A stretch of DNA of 24,043 nucleotides from JAICJR01 sp036491015 (GCA_036491015.1 DASXCV010000104.1:1-24043); one strand, 5' to 3'. Counted from the first letter of the stretch, positions 8,682 to 15,365 are shown. Numbers and translations are program-made. The notes: a model not told the origin generated them from the sequence alone.

Positions 8682-8809
8682 CACTCGCGGTCGGCGCCAA
8701 GAATCTCGGCACCGCGCTCACGATCGGCCAGATCGCCTTCGCGGGCACGCTCGTGGCGCTCATGCTGCTCTGGCCGCGTCCCAGCGGGCCCGGGCGTGAC
8801 GAGTCGTGA
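8663..8809 (+). CDS. Possible tiny membrane protein between the MFS gene and lgt
   Basis: A frame open from 8603 (after a TGA at 8600-8602) to a TGA at 8807-8809 encodes two hydrophobic stretches (QLLILAAAFVGGTLVALAV and IGQIAFAGTLVALMLLW) followed by a short charged tail. Its stop overlaps the GTG of lgt (GTGA at 8806-8809), the same junction used throughout this operon. The only standard start is the GTG at 8663, giving 48 residues and cutting into the first helix; a full two-helix protein would need a rare ATC start near 8618. No homologue recognised. Third codon positions are GC-rich, as in a real gene. Confidence 0.45.
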   Translation: MGGTLVALAVGAKNLGTALTIGQIAFAGTLVALMLLWPRPSGPGRDES

Positions 8810-9603
8810 TCGCCCACATCCACATCGGCGGCATCACGATCCAGACGTTCGGCGTCTTCTTCGCGCTCAACTTCATCTCGTGGGGGCTCGTGGCCGCGCG
8901 CCGGCTGAAGGAGCTCGACAGGCCGGTCGACTGGGCGTACGAGATCGTGATCGTGGCCGTGGTGGGCGGCCTCGTCGGCGCCCGCGTCTACTACCTGATC
9001 CAGAACCACTCCTCGCTGCACGGCAGCCTGTTCGGCAACGTGTTCGGCGGCTCCGGACTCGTCTGGTACGGCGGCTTCCTCGGCGGCACGATCTTCGTGC
9101 TGATCTGGGCGCGCTGGCGCGGCTTCCTCAGCCTCCAGCTGCTCGACATCGCGGGCTACGGGCTGGCGCTCGGCTACGCGGTCGGCCGCATCGGCTGCCA
9201 GGTGTCGGGTGACGGCGATTACGGCAAGCCCTCGCACCTGCCCTGGGCGATGGGCTACGCGCACGGCACCACGCCCACGCCGCCGGGCGTCACCGTCCAG
9301 CCCACGCCGATCTACGAGACGGTGTCGATGGGCCTCGTCGCGCTCGTCCTCTGGAACCTGCGCGACCGCTTCCGGCCCGGCGTGATCTTCGCGCTCTACC
9401 TCGTGCTGGCCGGGATCGAGCGCTTCATCGTCGAGTTCTGGCGGCGCAACAGCCATGTGGCCGCCGGCCTCACCGCGGCGCAGATTGAGAGCCTCGCCAT
9501 CTTCGTGCTGGGCTCCGTGGCGCTGGCCGTGATGGCCAGGGGTCCGGGCGGGCTCTCGCGCGGCCCGCGCGGAGCGACGCTCGCCGCCTCGCACTCCGCG
9601 TGA
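8806..9603 (+). CDS. lgt: Prolipoprotein diacylglyceryl transferase (Lgt)
   Basis: A 265-residue inner-membrane enzyme that transfers diacylglycerol from phosphatidylglycerol to the lipobox cysteine of prolipoproteins, the first step of lipoprotein maturation. Family landmarks: VWYGGFLGG (where E. coli Lgt has HGG), GRIGC at 127-131 (the GRxGN signature arginine is R128), QPTPIYE, and ERFIVEFWRR at 205-214 followed by GLTAAQIESL. The signature is atypical: Asn after GRIG is Cys, and the usual FINGE stretch reads QVSGDGDYG. About seven hydrophobic helices are present. The GTG start overlaps the preceding small ORF and the stop overlaps the next gene (both GTGA). Substrates in this window are the lipoproteins at 11906 and 12590. 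Confidence 0.9.
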   Translation: MIAHIHIGGITIQTFGVFFALNFISWGLVAARRLKELDRPVDWAYEIVIVAVVGGLVGARVYYLIQNHSSLHGSLFGNVFGGSGLVWYGGFLGGTIFVLIWARWRGFLSLQLLDIAGYGLALGYAVGRIGCQVSGDGDYGKPSHLPWAMGYAHGTTPTPPGVTVQPTPIYETVSMGLVALVLWNLRDRFRPGVIFALYLVLAGIERFIVEFWRRNSHVAAGLTAAQIESLAIFVLGSVALAVMARGPGGLSRGPRGATLAASHSA

Positions 9604-10112
9604 GCGACCCGACCTTCAACCAGCTGCTCGACGACGTCGCGGCGAAGACGCCGGCGCCGGGCGGCGGCAGCAGCGCCGCCTGGGCCACGGCGCTGGCCGC
9701 GGCGCTCGTGGAGATGACGGCCGCGTTCGCGGAGGAGAGCGGCGGCGCGGGGCGCGCACGGGAGCTGCGGGCGCAGGCGCTGGGGCTGGCCGAGCGCGAG
9801 CTCACCGCCTACCAGCCGGTGCTCGACGCGCTGCGGCTGCCGAAGGAAAACCCAGCGCGAGCCGAGGGGGTCCGTCAGGCGCTGTCCGACGCCGCCGACT
9901 CGCCGCTCGAGATCGCCACGACGGCCGCCGAGGTGGCGGGCCTCGCCGCCGAGCTCGCGGCCACAGGCAACCGCACGCTCGAGGGCGACGCGAACACGGC
10001 CGCCGAGCTGGCCCGCGCGGCCCGCCGGGCGGCGGCCCGCCTCGTCGAGATCAACCTCAGCGGCCGCGAGGACGATCCGCGGCTGGCCGAGGCGCGGGCG
10101 TTGCTCGCCTAG
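9600..10112 (+). CDS. Cyclodeaminase/cyclohydrolase family protein (FchA/FTCD C-terminal type)
   Basis: A 170-residue mostly helical protein of the formiminotetrahydrofolate cyclodeaminase superfamily. The family hallmark PGGGS lies at residues 20-24, after the typical opening helix with FNQLLDDVA, and is followed by a small-residue helix. Classical members convert 5-formimino-THF to methenyl-THF and ammonia, or hydrolyse methenyl-THF. The protein is somewhat shorter than the usual 180-210 residues. Its GTG overlaps the lgt stop (9600-9603), so it looks like the last gene of the 2919-10112 run. No folate or histidine-degradation genes are near, so the substrate is uncertain. Confidence 0.85.
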   Translation: MSDPTFNQLLDDVAAKTPAPGGGSSAAWATALAAALVEMTAAFAEESGGAGRARELRAQALGLAERELTAYQPVLDALRLPKENPARAEGVRQALSDAADSPLEIATTAAEVAGLAAELAATGNRTLEGDANTAAELARAARRAAARLVEINLSGREDDPRLAEARALLA

Positions 10113-10231
10113 AAGCGGCGCGAGTGCTCGCGGCTGAGCGCGAGCCGTGACCGCTCTTGTTGCGGCAGGTGAGGCCCGTCGTGGCCGACGTGCAGGAACT
10201 GGTCCGTCGGGTCGCCCTCCCTGGCGCGCAT
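10109..10231 (-). other. Short protein-like ORF or gene remnant (40 codons)
   Basis: An ATG at 10229-10231 on the minus strand opens a 40-codon frame to a TAG at 10109-10111, overlapping the cyclodeaminase stop by 4 nt. Almost every third codon position is G or C and the composition is that of a soluble, charged peptide (ending ALSREHSRRF), so it looks more gene-like than a random shadow. No family recognised and no ribosome binding site seen. It may be the tail of a degraded gene or chance. Confidence 0.2.
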
Positions 10232-10258
10232 TAGTGCGAAATCCGCCTCCACGGCCGG

Positions 10259-10305
10259 AGCAATCCCACCTGAGTGTTGCTGGACAACACCTAGATGGGA
10301 TTGCT
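10259..10305. repeat. Two-tier palindrome, copy 1
   Basis: Outer arms AGCAATCCCA (10259-10268) and TGGGATTGCT (10296-10305) are exact reverse complements. Inside, GTGTTG (10274-10279) and CAACAC (10285-10290) form a second exact stem around a 5-nt loop. The two stems are separated by matching 5-nt internal loops. It lies between convergent genes, so it could act as a bidirectional terminator, a protein-binding site, or a dispersed REP-like element. Confidence 0.75.
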
Positions 10306-10312
10306 GATCCAC

Positions 10313-10365
10313 CCAAGCGATCCCACTCTGGTGCCCCTATAGGGCAGCAGCCTGGGATTGCTTGG
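10313..10365. repeat. Two-tier palindrome, copy 2
   Basis: Outer arms 10313-10325 and 10353-10365 pair over 13 positions (one G-T) and contain the same AGCRATCCCA/TGGGATTGCT core as copy 1. The inner stem TGCCC/GGGCA (10332-10336 and 10342-10346) differs in sequence from copy 1 but has the same design: 6-nt internal loops and a 5-nt apical loop. It starts 8 nt after copy 1 and ends 15 nt before the stop codon of the minus-strand hydrolase gene. Confidence 0.75.
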
Positions 10366-10379
10366 TCCTTCCGAAGCTC

Positions 10380-11330
10380 CTAGTGCCGGTCGCTCCAGCG
10401 GGCCATGCGCATGAACAGCTCTGGCACCGCGGGCACCGGACGCGACGGGTCGAACTCGCGATAGGCGGATTCCACGTTCACCGCGATCCGCTCCCGATCG
10501 CTCCAGTCTGAGAACTCGCCGAGCGGAATGTCATCGGCGGCCGCCTCGGCGTCCATGCCCGCGTCGAACCGGATGTGTGCCTCCGCGAGCACGTACTCGA
10601 GGTAGCGCATCACGCCGCGCACGCCCTCGTCGTCGGTCACCGGGCCGTGGCCCGGCACGAGCACGCGCGCGGCGAGGCCGAGGATCGTCTCGCACGCGTC
10701 GAGCCAGTTGCGGAATGTGCCGTGCCAGACGATCGGGGTGCCGCCGATGAACAGCAGGTCGCCGGTGAACACGACGCCAGCGTCCGGCACGTGGACGATC
10801 GAGTCGGAGCCGGTGTGCGCGGGGCCGACCTCGATGAATTCCACGGCGCGCTCGCCCACCGACAGCGACAGCCGCCCGTCGAAGGTCGAGTCCGGCAGCC
10901 GCAGCTCGCAGCCCTCCCAGTCGAAGGGCCCGAACTTCTCGCGCGCGAAGCGGGCGAACACCGGGTCGCCGTGGTCGCCCTTGAACAGGAAGCTCACAAG
11001 CTCCGGTGGCGCGGTGGCCATCTCCTCCACGGTGGTGCTCGTGCCGTAGATCGTCACGCCCGCGGGCAGCAGCTGGTTGCCGAAGCAGTGGTCGCCGTTC
11101 GCGTGCGTGTTCATCGCCGCCTCGATCGGGTGGGCGTCGGTGAGCGCCCGCATCGACTCGAGCATCTCGCCCGTGAGCTTCAGGTCGAACAGCGTGTCCA
11201 CGAGCAGCGAGCCGCCGCCCGGCGAGGTGATCAGCCCGGCATTGCTCCAGCCCCAGCCGCCGTTCGGCTGGAGATAGGCGTGGAGCCCGTCGCCGAGCTC
11301 GTGGAGGCCCTTCGTGTAGGCGAGGTTCAT
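10380..11330 (-). CDS. Metallo-beta-lactamase-fold hydrolase
   Basis: A 316-residue MBL-fold protein, probably cytoplasmic (no signal peptide). Metal-site landmarks in order: NTHANGDHCFGN near residue 95, GPAHTGSDS, VVFTGDLLF and VPGHGPV. The first motif is HxNxDH rather than the canonical HxHxDH, so one usual zinc ligand is Asn; I believe related subfamilies carry a similar NGDH motif, so this is probably not a decay sign. The C-terminal 80 residues look helical and may form a substrate cap. Possible activities include a thioesterase, lactonase or phosphodiesterase; the sequence does not decide. It is divergent from the VOC gene at 11421 and convergent with the cyclodeaminase gene. No clear ribosome binding site precedes the ATG. 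Confidence 0.88.
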   Translation of the reverse strand: MNLAYTKGLHELGDGLHAYLQPNGGWGWSNAGLITSPGGGSLLVDTLFDLKLTGEMLESMRALTDAHPIEAAMNTHANGDHCFGNQLLPAGVTIYGTSTTVEEMATAPPELVSFLFKGDHGDPVFARFAREKFGPFDWEGCELRLPDSTFDGRLSLSVGERAVEFIEVGPAHTGSDSIVHVPDAGVVFTGDLLFIGGTPIVWHGTFRNWLDACETILGLAARVLVPGHGPVTDDEGVRGVMRYLEYVLAEAHIRFDAGMDAEAAADDIPLGEFSDWSDRERIAVNVESAYREFDPSRPVPAVPELFMRMARWSDRH

Positions 11331-11420
11331 GGCGAGCCGGGCCAGCGTAAGGGCCGCCGATTAATTTCGCCTGGCGCGCGGGTCTAAGGCGGTGTGACCA
11401 ATCACTTCAAGGAGGACATT
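11331..11420. promoter_or_regulatory. Divergent promoter region between hydrolase and VOC genes
   Basis: These 90 bp separate two divergent start codons and must hold both promoters unless one is leaderless inside a gene. On the minus strand TTAGAC and TTAATC lie 17 nt apart, a plausible weak -35/-10 pair for the hydrolase. I see no convincing hexamers for the plus-strand gene. Confidence 0.3.
11409..11415 (+). promoter_or_regulatory. Strong Shine-Dalgarno site fixing the VOC gene start
   Basis: AAGGAGG ends 5 nt before the GTG at 11421. This is among the best ribosome binding sites in the window, and it rules out the in-frame GTG at 11394 as the main start, since that codon lies upstream of it. 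Confidence 0.8.
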
Positions 11421-11819
11421 GTGAGCCAGACCGCGACGCGAATCAGCAAGGTCAACGTGGTGGTCGTTCCGATCACCGACCAGGAGCGCGCCATCGAGTT
11501 CTACGTCGAGAAACTCGGCTTCGAGAAGCGCACCGATGTACCGATGGGAGGCGACTACCGCTGGGTCGAGGTGGCCCCGCCCGGCGCGGACACCACGCTC
11601 GCCATCGTGCAGCCGCCGCCCGGCAAGCAGGCCGGCAACGCCGAGACGGGCATCGGCCTCCAGACCGAGGACATCGACGCGCTGCACGCCGAGCTCAAGG
11701 CCGGCGGCGTGGACGTGGACCCCGAGGTGAGCCGCATGGGCGGTCCCGTGCCGCCGCTCTTCTGGTTCCGCGATCCCGACAACAACACCCTCATGGTCGT
11801 CGGGCTCGAGCAGAGCTGA
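11421..11819 (+). CDS. VOC family (glyoxalase/bleomycin-resistance fold) protein
   Basis: A 132-residue single-module vicinal-oxygen-chelate protein. It has the characteristic beta-alpha opening (VNVVVVPITDQERAIEFYVEKLGF), a central strand with RWVEVAPPG, and the family end FWFRDPDNNTLMVV with a conserved Asp-Pro-Asp turn. VOC proteins act as lyases, dioxygenases, isomerases or drug-binding proteins, usually as dimers with metal at the module interface; the function of this one cannot be read from sequence. It is preceded by a strong Shine-Dalgarno site and followed by a strong hairpin, so it looks like a single-gene unit. Confidence 0.88.
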   Translation: MSQTATRISKVNVVVVPITDQERAIEFYVEKLGFEKRTDVPMGGDYRWVEVAPPGADTTLAIVQPPPGKQAGNAETGIGLQTEDIDALHAELKAGGVDVDPEVSRMGGPVPPLFWFRDPDNNTLMVVGLEQS

Positions 11820-11835
11820 CCCTCCGCCCCCGAAG

Positions 11836-11877
11836 GCGGCGCCCGGGCTCACCTCCCCCCTTGGGCCCGGGCGCCGC
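11836..11877 (+). terminator. Strong 13-bp GC hairpin after the VOC gene
   Basis: GCGGCGCCCGGGC (11836-11848) and its exact reverse complement (11865-11877) flank a 16-nt pyrimidine-rich loop, starting 16 nt after the VOC stop. There is no U-run, but stem strength and placement suggest a terminator between the VOC gene and the lipoprotein gene. Confidence 0.65.
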
Positions 11878-11905
11878 GCGGTGCGTAACCTGAAGTGCCG
11901 GGCAG

Positions 11906-12463
11906 ATGTTCGACCCCACCAGTCTGAGAACCGAGCTCGCCACCGCGTGCGTGACGGCTTTGGCCCTGCTCGCCGCGGGCTGCGGCGGCGTCAAGCACGC
12001 GACGACGACCGCGCCGCCCGCCACACACCCGCAGCAGGCCAAGGCGCCGAGCGTGTGCCGGCCCGCCGCGCAGGCGAAGATCGCGAGCTTCCTCGGCCAC
12101 GCGCCCGCGGCGGTGACCACCAAGCAGGGCACCGGCAACAACGGCATGCCCCAGTGCACGTTCGGCGCGGGCAAGGTCGCGCTGACCGCCAACGTGGACA
12201 CCGCGCCGCAGGCCTACTTCCGCCTCGAGCGCACCGTCGTGGAGGAGACGCAGCAGTTCAGCACCACGCGTGAGGTGGCCCCGGCACAGCACATCGGGCA
12301 CCTTGGGCTCGACGCCGACTGGTTCCCCGGCGAGCAGCAGCTGATGACGACCGACGGCAAGCAGTTCCTCACGGTTACGGTCAGGTGGGCGAAGGCGAAG
12401 ACCGCACGCCGGCGGGCCCTCGCGACCGCCGTCGCACGCTCATATCTCGCGAAAAGCGCGTAA
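11906..12463 (+). CDS. Small secreted lipoprotein of unknown function
   Basis: A 185-residue protein with a lipoprotein signal: hydrophobic core ATACVTALALLAAGC ending in lipobox LAAGC, so C26 should be lipidated by Lgt and the protein anchored outside the membrane. A Thr/Pro/Ala-rich linker follows, then a folded region of about 130 residues with two cysteines (CRPAAQ and PQCTFG) that could form a disulfide. The pattern of a secreted domain with an early and a middle Cys and a late strand (FLTVTVRW) resembles small DUF3558-like actinobacterial lipoproteins, but I do not firmly recognise it. It precedes the ABC importer genes by 126 bp with a weak hairpin between. Confidence 0.75.
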   Translation: MFDPTSLRTELATACVTALALLAAGCGGVKHATTTAPPATHPQQAKAPSVCRPAAQAKIASFLGHAPAAVTTKQGTGNNGMPQCTFGAGKVALTANVDTAPQAYFRLERTVVEETQQFSTTREVAPAQHIGHLGLDADWFPGEQQLMTTDGKQFLTVTVRWAKAKTARRRALATAVARSYLAKSA

Positions 12464-12467
12464 TCGA

Positions 12468-12484
12468 GCGCCCCGATTGGGCGC
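12468..12484 (+). terminator. Short hairpin after the lipoprotein gene
   Basis: GCGCCC (12468-12473) and GGGCGC (12479-12484) pair around a 5-nt loop, 4 nt after the TAA. The following bases are T-rich for this genome (GTGTTGTGCGTTCGTT). It may be a weak intrinsic terminator. Confidence 0.45.
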
Positions 12485-12555
12485 GTGTTGTGCGTTCGTT
12501 ATGCGTCGCCGCGAGGCTCCCAGAGGCCCCCCGCGTGTGAAATAACTTGGCGAGC

Positions 12556-12567
12556 TGGAATCTTCCA
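12556..12567. promoter_or_regulatory. Short palindrome upstream of the importer operon
   Basis: TGGAA-TC-TTCCA is a 12-bp palindrome 22 bp before the ATG of the binding-protein gene, inside a locally AT-rich stretch. It could be an operator or part of the 5' UTR. No clear -35/-10 pair was identified. Confidence 0.3.
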
Positions 12568-12575
12568 ATTCTTCT

Positions 12576-12584
12576 GGGGAGGAG
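12576..12584 (+). promoter_or_regulatory. Strong Shine-Dalgarno site of the binding-protein gene
   Basis: GGGGAGGAG lies 5 nt before the ATG at 12590. It fixes the start, although the frame is open about 100 nt further upstream, and fits high expression of an importer's binding protein. Confidence 0.8.
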
Positions 12585-12589
12585 AGTCC

Positions 12590-14281
12590 ATGAGGAAAAA
12601 CGCCCGTCGGGCGGTAGTAGCTCTGTTCGTACTCGCATCAATGGCCGTGCTCGCCGCGTGTGGCGGCGGAGGCGGGAGCAGCTCCAGTTCATCTTCATCG
12701 TCGGCCGCCGCGTCGACGACGCCGGCCAAGAACGGCGGCACCATCACCCTCGTCGAGGGCACCGCGCCCGATTCGCTCGACCCGCAGTTCGGATACACCA
12801 CGCAGGCCGCCGAGCCGGACTGGCTCGCCTACACCGGCCTCGTGACCTACGCGCACCAGAACGGCACGGCCGGGACGGCGCTTATCCCGGGTCTGGCCAC
12901 CGCGCTGCCCACCGTCTCGTCTGACGGCAAGACCTACACGGCCACGCTCCGTAAGGGACTCGTTTTCTCTGACGGCAAGCCCGTGAAGGCGAGCGACTTC
13001 GCCTACACGGTTCAGCGCGCGCTCCGCATTCCGTGGGGCGGCTCCGGTCAGTTCATCGCAGGCAACATCGTCGGCGCCAAGGCTTTCGCCGACAAGAAGG
13101 CCAGCAAGATCTCGGGCATCACGACCGACGACGCCACCGGCAAGATCACGATCCACCTGACGGCGCCGTACGGCGCGTTCCTGAACGTGCTGGCGTTCCC
13201 GTCGCTGGGTGTCGTTCCGACTGGCAGCCCGTACAAGAACGAGCCGAACAACCCGCCGCCAGGCGTCGGCCCGTACAAGATCACGAACATCGTCGCGAAC
13301 CAGTCGTACAAGCTGGTCCAGAACCCGCAGTGGTCGAAGATGAGCATCCCGGGCATTCCGGCCGGGCACGTGAACATCACGGCGAAGATCTCGTCGAACG
13401 TCGACTCGAACGCCCTGTCGGTGGTCAACAACACGAACGACGTGTACGACTGGGCCGACACGATCCCCGGCAGCCTGCTGCCGCAGATCAACTCCCAGGC
13501 GAAGGACCGCTACGCGAAGAAGGTCATGAACTCGACCTACTACGTGTTCATGAACACGAAGGAGAAGCCGTTCTCGAGCCAGCTCGCTCGTCAGGCGGTG
13601 GTCACCGGCATCGATCAGAACGCCATGAGCCGTCTCAGCTCGGGCAGCCTGATCCCCGGTTGCTACTTCCTGCCGCCCGGCTTGGTCGGCCACCCGACGG
13701 CGCCGTGCCCCTACGGGGACCCGGCCAAGGGCGGCGACCTCGCCAAGGCCAAGCAGCTCGTGCAGCAGTCCGGCATGGCGGGCCAGCCCGTCACGGTTTG
13801 GGCCCAGGAGCGCGCGCCGCGTCAGCAGTGGATGACGTACTACGCGTCCTTCCTGAACCAGATCGGCTTCAAGGCGAAGATCAAGAACATCGCCGATGCG
13901 AGCTACTTCCCGACGATCGGGAACCTGAAGGGACACCCCCAGACCGGCTTCGCCGACTGGAACCAGGATTTCCCGAACCCGATCGACTTCTACCTACTGG
14001 TGCAGGGAAGCGCGATCCTGCCGACCAACAACGAGAACTTCGGTGAGGTCAACGACCCGAAGATCAACTCGGAGTCGACGAAGCTCGGGCAGGTTCCCAC
14101 CCCGAAGCTCAACACGATCGCCAGCCAGTGGCAGGCGCTCGACCAGTACGTGGCCAAGAAGGCCTACATCGGGGTCTTCGGGTACCAGACATTCCCGGCT
14201 CTCTTGTCGAACCGGATGTCGACGAACTACGTCTTCCACTCCGTATACGGGTGGGACTGGAGTTCGTTCTCGCTTAAGTAG
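12590..14281 (+). CDS. Extracellular solute-binding lipoprotein, OppA/DppA family (SBP_bac_5)
   Basis: A 563-residue substrate-binding lipoprotein of an ABC importer for peptides or related solutes. The signal peptide (basic MRKNARR, hydrophobic core, lipobox VLAAC) places the lipidated cysteine at residue 24, followed by a Gly/Ser linker. The mature part begins with the family opening GGTITLVEGTAPDSLDPQ and contains the typical region of YTATLRKGLVFSDGKPVKASD, here cited as LRKGLVFSDG. It would capture solute outside the membrane and deliver it to the two permeases encoded next. Family members bind oligopeptides, dipeptides, nickel, opines or glutathione, so the ligand is open. It starts the five-gene importer set and is separated from the permeases by a hairpin. 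Confidence 0.93.
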   Translation: MRKNARRAVVALFVLASMAVLAACGGGGGSSSSSSSSSAAASTTPAKNGGTITLVEGTAPDSLDPQFGYTTQAAEPDWLAYTGLVTYAHQNGTAGTALIPGLATALPTVSSDGKTYTATLRKGLVFSDGKPVKASDFAYTVQRALRIPWGGSGQFIAGNIVGAKAFADKKASKISGITTDDATGKITIHLTAPYGAFLNVLAFPSLGVVPTGSPYKNEPNNPPPGVGPYKITNIVANQSYKLVQNPQWSKMSIPGIPAGHVNITAKISSNVDSNALSVVNNTNDVYDWADTIPGSLLPQINSQAKDRYAKKVMNSTYYVFMNTKEKPFSSQLARQAVVTGIDQNAMSRLSSGSLIPGCYFLPPGLVGHPTAPCPYGDPAKGGDLAKAKQLVQQSGMAGQPVTVWAQERAPRQQWMTYYASFLNQIGFKAKIKNIADASYFPTIGNLKGHPQTGFADWNQDFPNPIDFYLLVQGSAILPTNNENFGEVNDPKINSESTKLGQVPTPKLNTIASQWQALDQYVAKKAYIGVFGYQTFPALLSNRMSTNYVFHSVYGWDWSSFSLK

Positions 14282-14293
14282 CGCGTCAGTGGA

Positions 14294-14322
14294 GGGCCGG
14301 GATGGCTACGCTGTCCCGGCCC
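14294..14322 (+). promoter_or_regulatory. Intercistronic hairpin between binding-protein and permease genes
   Basis: GGGCCGGGA (14294-14302) and TCCCGGCCC (14314-14322) are exact reverse complements with an 11-nt loop, 12 nt after the binding-protein stop. The left arm overlaps a GGAGG Shine-Dalgarno sequence and reaches an ATG at 14302. It could stabilise the upstream mRNA, attenuate transcription, or hide a ribosome binding site, giving more binding protein than permease. Confidence 0.6.
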
Positions 14323-14343
14323 GCCCTGCGGCTCTGCGCCTGA
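14302..14343 (+). CDS. Possible 13-residue leader peptide in front of the permease gene
   Basis: An ATG at 14302, placed 6 nt after GGAGG (14291-14295), opens MATLSRPALRLCA and ends at a TGA (14341-14343) directly abutting the ATG of the permease at 14344. The permease itself has no Shine-Dalgarno sequence. Translation of this leader could open the hairpin and deliver ribosomes to the permease start. Leader and permease are in the same frame, separated only by the TGA. Confidence 0.4.
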   Translation: MATLSRPALRLCA

Positions 14344-15363
14344 ATGGCAACATCCTCAGCTTCCGGAACCGAGTTTTCCGCCGACATTGACGTCGGGCTG
14401 CTTGCCGAGGGCGAGCAGCTACCACCCGGAATAGGGCCCACGCAGCTCGCGTGGCGGCGGCTGCGGCGCAATCGGGTGGCGCTCTTCTTCGGCGGGGTGT
14501 TCCTGCTGATCGTCCTGCTGTGCCTGCTGGCTCCCGTGTACGCGAAGCACGTCGCGCACCAGGGACCGTCGGCGGAGAACATCACCGGCAAGATCGACGG
14601 CAAGGACATCGTCAGCGTCACGGGCATCCCGACCGGGCCCACGTGGCACAGCAGGTACCTGCTCGGGGCGGACGCCAACGGCCGTGACGTGGCCGTGCGC
14701 CTGCTCTACGGCGGGCGCAACTCGCTCGAGGTGGGGGCGGTGGCCACGGTGATCACGATCGTGCTCGGGCTGATCATCGGGCTCCTCGCGGGCTACTTCC
14801 GCGGTATCACCGATGGCGTGCTCACCCGCATCCTGGACGTGATCTGGGCGTTCCCGGCGGTCCTGCTCGGCGTGTCCCTGGGCGTGGCGCTCGCGGTGGG
14901 CGGCATCGGGCCGCTCAAGGGAAACACGCTGATGGTGCCAGCGGTGGTCGTGGGGGTGGTCTACATCCCGTATGTGGGCAAACCCGTGCGCGGCCAGGTG
15001 CTCGGCATACGCGAGCGCGAGTTCATCGACGCGGCGCGCCAGCAGGGGCTCGGGCACGTCCGGATCATGTTCTCCGAGGTCTTGCCCAATCTCTGGAGCA
15101 CGCTCGTCGTGTTCATCCCGCTGATCCTGGCGAACGCCATCCTGCTCGAGGCCGGCCTGTCCTACCTCGGCGCCGGCGTGCAGCCGCCGAACCCGTCCTG
15201 GGGCACGATGATCTCGGACGGCATCCGGACGATTCCGGCGGCGTTCCACAACGTGCTGGTGCCGGGCATCATGCTCGTCCTCACCGTTATGTCGATCAAC
15301 ATATTCGGTGACGGCCTGCGCGATGCGCTCGACCCGCGGTCGAAGGTCCGCATCGCGCGTTAG
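14344..15363 (+). CDS. ABC importer permease, OppC/DppC type
   Basis: A 339-residue integral membrane permease. After a soluble N-terminus of about 35 residues comes the OppC N-terminal helix (WRRLRRNRVALFFGGVFLL), a periplasmic segment, and a BPD_transp_1 domain with about five helices. The cytoplasmic EAA-like coupling loop reads EFIDAARQQGLGHVRI and ends in VLPN, the site that contacts the ATPases. The ATG at 14344 has no Shine-Dalgarno site and follows immediately on the stop of a possible leader peptide. The OppC-type gene comes before the OppB-type gene, the reverse of the usual order. Confidence 0.93.
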   Translation: MATSSASGTEFSADIDVGLLAEGEQLPPGIGPTQLAWRRLRRNRVALFFGGVFLLIVLLCLLAPVYAKHVAHQGPSAENITGKIDGKDIVSVTGIPTGPTWHSRYLLGADANGRDVAVRLLYGGRNSLEVGAVATVITIVLGLIIGLLAGYFRGITDGVLTRILDVIWAFPAVLLGVSLGVALAVGGIGPLKGNTLMVPAVVVGVVYIPYVGKPVRGQVLGIREREFIDAARQQGLGHVRIMFSEVLPNLWSTLVVFIPLILANAILLEAGLSYLGAGVQPPNPSWGTMISDGIRTIPAAFHNVLVPGIMLVLTVMSINIFGDGLRDALDPRSKVRIAR

Positions 15364-15365
15364 CG

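Noticed and set aside
10113..10258. Possible tRNA or other structured RNA in the intergenic region
   Set aside because: I found no acceptor stem, T-loop consensus or CCA context; only short GC-rich self-complementary words.
10147..10383. Plus-strand frame across the palindromes
   Set aside because: It merely reads through the inverted repeats, with no ribosome binding site and no recognisable protein.
11394..11420. Longer N-terminus for the VOC protein from the GTG at 11394
   Set aside because: The strong Shine-Dalgarno site at 11409-11415 lies downstream of that codon and serves the GTG at 11421.
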